In this document: one piece after another, positions 6,210 through 8,004 of the stretch
How the letters are laid out: each line of letters starts with the position of its first letter
How positions within the stretch are numbered: the first letter of the stretch is position 1
Assembly (NCBI GenBank): GCA_016840125.1
Contig: JAEOSY010000220.1
Span: 1-8,004, forward strand
Direction: 5' to 3'
Source: Candidatus Helarchaeota archaeon
Lineage (GTDB): Archaea > Asgardarchaeota > Lokiarchaeia > Helarchaeales > HEL-GB-A
DNA length: 8,004 nt
Position numbers and translations under genes: made by a program
Notes under the pieces: generated by a model
What the model was told of the DNA's origin: nothing
Databases searched by the model: none
What the model saw: only the letters and a program-made list of their open reading frames with translations

Positions 6210-7748
6210 TTAGATTTCCACTTCATTTTTCACTTTTTCTTCGAACGCTTTCTTATATTCAGCTTTGTCAGTAAGATGCGGAATTTTAGTTTGTTCGAGT
6301 GGAGCACCCTTCTTGGTTTTCGTCTCTAGAACTTCATTATAGCTTCCAGTGTGTAATACCCATAGTTTTGGAGCTTTTAATATACCGATATCTTGACGGA
6401 AATACCGATAGACATCATTCGCTTCGTATAAGTATTTCTCCAGAGTCTTTAGATAATCTGAAAATGAGGATGGTATGGTTTTATCCGAAAACTCTAGAAT
6501 GAAAAGATAGTGAAAGTGAGGTGTGCGTAATCCAATAACTGTAAAATCGGTTAAAATAACGTCGAATTCTTGATTAGTATGATCGATTGCATATAAGATC
6601 TCCTTATGCGAGAGTTTTTCATCAACTAGATTAACCACACCTTTTCGGGAAGAGAAAATGAATAGAGGCGGGTCTTCAGAGATAAACTTGATGATATCCC
6701 CCATATTATAGGCGTATAATCCATTATAAGCTGAGATACATATGTAGTATTCTGTATTCTTTTTGATTTCGTTGATTATGCATCGATCGGTTGGATTATC
6801 AACAGGTATGAACTCAAAGAAATTGGCATTAACCATAGGAGTGAATCCAGGAGTTTCTTGTAGTTGAATCCCTAATACCCCTTCTGTAGCAGATAGTTGC
6901 TCACGAAAATCAATTTTCCGACCAATTAGGGTATAAAGTTTCTTTTCGTAGAATTTAGGGGAAACACCGCCACACAAAGTTAAATGATAATTTGGGAAAA
7001 TTTCACTGATTGTATTTGCACGTACGCCTAATTTTGAACAATTCTCTAAAATTTTTTCAAAAGTATTAGTAATAACGGATGGAACGCCAGAAAATTGCCT
7101 AAAATCTTTGTGTATAACTTCTTTTGTTAATTGGAAATAGCGCTTCTCGATGTCTTTTATTCTGAAAAGATGGAATGGGATATATAATCGCTGTTTAGTA
7201 AAATACTTCCATACTTGCGTTCCACCACGGGGATAGGAAAAAAGTCCCGTTCCATAACCTACTGGCAATTTTCCTTCATAACGCAGGATTGGATATGCAC
7301 CAAAATGGCAGCTCCTCCCATCTAAAAATCGTGAATTATTTCTCGGATCTTCATTAATATATGCAACTAAAATAGCGAAATTAGAAAAATTGACGGTTTT
7401 GAAGGTGTTGTTAACAATGGGAATTAATTTAGGAGTTCCAGCTGTTCCACTAGTTTGACCCCAATAAACCTGTTTAGCAACTGATAATACATTAGTATTT
7501 CCTTCGAGAATAAGTTTAATGTATGGTTCAAAATAATCATAGTTATAAATGGGACAGTTTTCCTGGAATTTCCTTATAGAATGGATCTGGGAAAATTTGT
7601 GGCGTTTTCCAAAAGTAGTTTTTTGATTGCGCTTAATTAAATCTCTAAAAAATTCTTCCTGGGTCTTCTCTGGATCTTTGAAGGGGCGTTTGAGGTAACG
7701 GTCTATATACTTTGAAAGTTTCGTAGCCAAGACTCTGATTAGCCCCAT
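6210..7748 (-). CDS. GH3-family acyl-adenylating enzyme
   Basis: This 512-residue protein resembles the GH3 (auxin-responsive promoter) branch of adenylate-forming enzymes, which activate a carboxylic acid with ATP and, in plants, join it to an amino acid. The three nucleotide-binding motifs are visible: a phosphate loop GQTSGTAGTPK (97-107), SATEG (286-290) in place of the plant YASSE-type motif, and YNMGD (347-351) in place of YRVGD. The C-terminal GAPLEQTKIPHL (481-492) matches the GH3 end region that carries a conserved Gln/Lys-Pro. It is somewhat shorter than plant GH3 proteins (about 600) but normal for prokaryotic ones. No signal peptide or clear membrane helix is seen, so it should be cytosolic. 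ATG 7748 has AAGGT at 7756-7760 at 7-base spacing. The substrate is not known. A divergent acyl-CoA dehydrogenase suggests a fatty or branched acyl acid. Prokaryotic members are mostly uncharacterised. Confidence 0.88.
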   Translation of the reverse strand: MGLIRVLATKLSKYIDRYLKRPFKDPEKTQEEFFRDLIKRNQKTTFGKRHKFSQIHSIRKFQENCPIYNYDYFEPYIKLILEGNTNVLSVAKQVYWGQTSGTAGTPKLIPIVNNTFKTVNFSNFAILVAYINEDPRNNSRFLDGRSCHFGAYPILRYEGKLPVGYGTGLFSYPRGGTQVWKYFTKQRLYIPFHLFRIKDIEKRYFQLTKEVIHKDFRQFSGVPSVITNTFEKILENCSKLGVRANTISEIFPNYHLTLCGGVSPKFYEKKLYTLIGRKIDFREQLSATEGVLGIQLQETPGFTPMVNANFFEFIPVDNPTDRCIINEIKKNTEYYICISAYNGLYAYNMGDIIKFISEDPPLFIFSSRKGVVNLVDEKLSHKEILYAIDHTNQEFDVILTDFTVIGLRTPHFHYLFILEFSDKTIPSSFSDYLKTLEKYLYEANDVYRYFRQDIGILKAPKLWVLHTGSYNEVLETKTKKGAPLEQTKIPHLTDKAEYKKAFEEKVKNEVEI

Positions 7749-7776
7749 ATCACTTACCTTCTAAACATACCGTGCA

Positions 7777-7787
7777 TTAATATAAAT
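7777..7787 (-). promoter_or_regulatory. TATA-like box of the GH3 gene
   Basis: On the minus strand this reads ATTTATATTAA, a good archaeal TATA-box match, preceded by an A-rich stretch (CCAAAATG) that could act as the B-recognition element. Its centre is 34 bases before the ATG at 7748, so transcription would begin about 10 bases before the start codon and the leader would just include the AAGGT ribosome-binding site. Confidence 0.55.
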
Positions 7788-7846
7788 CATTTTGGATAGG
7801 TAAACATCAACTGTATGAATAGGAAAACCCATTTCTTACATTTAGG

Positions 7847-7868
7847 ATTGGAAAAATTCCGACCCAAT
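7847..7868. promoter_or_regulatory. Nested dyad upstream of the acyl-CoA dehydrogenase gene
   Basis: ATTGG (7847-7851) and CCAAT (7864-7868) form an inverted repeat, and inside it GGAA (7850-7853) and TTCC (7857-7860) form a second one. It ends 19 bases before the start codon, a place where a repressor could block transcription. It could also be chance in AT-rich DNA. No clear TATA box was found for this gene. Confidence 0.25.
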
Positions 7869-7887
7869 TTTGTTTATGGGTGTTATT

Positions 7888-8004
7888 ATGAAAGACTTAT
7901 TTTATAATGAGAAAGAATCTGCACTGAAAGCAGAGGTTTCTGACTTTCTAGCAAAAGAACTCGATCCCATTCAGGATGATATTAATCAGACCAAAGAGTT
8001 GCCA
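7888..8004 (+). CDS. Probable acyl-CoA dehydrogenase, N-terminal fragment
   Basis: Only the first 39 codons are in the window and the frame is open to the edge. The residues (MKDLFYNEKESALKAEV, then DFLAKELDPIQDDI and ELP) follow the N-terminal helices of the acyl-CoA dehydrogenase family, where a 'LREEVRxFxxEELxPxxxEID' pattern comes before the FAD-binding part. Such flavoproteins oxidise acyl-CoA to 2-enoyl-CoA and pass electrons to an electron-transfer flavoprotein. The catalytic Glu and FAD motifs are beyond the window, so the call rests on the N-terminus alone. GGTG at 7879-7882, 5 bases upstream, selects ATG 7888. The in-frame ATG 7876 lacks a ribosome-binding site. It is divergent from the GH3 gene, which could supply or draw on the same acyl pool. 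Confidence 0.62.
   Translation, partial: MKDLFYNEKESALKAEVSDFLAKELDPIQDDINQTKELP

Noticed and set aside
6008..6226. Minus-strand open frame opposite SmD
   Set aside because: SmD has family support and the antisense frame overlaps the GH3 stop; it looks like a shadow.
6299..6502. Plus-strand open frame inside the GH3 gene
   Set aside because: It is antisense to the conserved GH3 C-terminus and has no ribosome-binding site.

Overview
The window is AT-rich and gene-dense, and it looks archaeal. Genes sit head to tail with gaps of 0-45 bases, several starts are TTG or GTG, Shine-Dalgarno-like AAGGA/GGTG motifs lie close to some starts, and T/A-rich TATA-like elements lie upstream of the two divergent gene pairs. 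A GH3-type acyl-adenylating enzyme, an acyl-CoA dehydrogenase and an expanded set of B12-dependent radical SAM proteins would suit an Asgard (Lokiarchaeia-like) or other uncultured anaerobic archaeon. That taxonomic guess is inference and is held loosely.

Positions 1-6197 hold one unusual locus: four paralogous cobalamin-binding radical SAM proteins (RS1-RS4) interleaved with four very small, single-pass membrane proteins (SmA-SmD). The order is RS1 (cut by the left edge) > SmA > RS2 > SmB on the plus strand, then RS3 alone on the minus strand, then SmC > RS4 > SmD on the plus strand. The four small proteins appear to be one family. Each has an N-terminal hydrophobic helix with an internal proline, then a Leu-basic stretch and a G-[RA]-[DE] motif. 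A hydrophobic-D/K position lies exactly 18 residues after that Gly in all four. I know of no named family matching them.

Positions 6210-7748 (minus strand) encode a GH3-family adenylate-forming enzyme that converges on SmD. Divergent from it, starting at 7888 and running off the right edge, is the N-terminus of a probable acyl-CoA dehydrogenase. The 139-base region between them carries a TATA-like box for the GH3 gene and a nested dyad in front of the dehydrogenase gene.

The likely theme of the repeated unit is a radical SAM enzyme working with its own small membrane partner, perhaps on a lipid or other membrane-bound substrate. RS2-RS4 keep the general layout of a B12 domain plus a CX3CX2C radical SAM core. 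Each has lost the histidine of the B12-ligating DxHxxG motif (replaced by Pro, Asn and Glu), as is usual for B12-dependent radical SAM enzymes. No RNA genes, CRISPR arrays, insertion sequences or gene-free stretches above 300 bases were seen.
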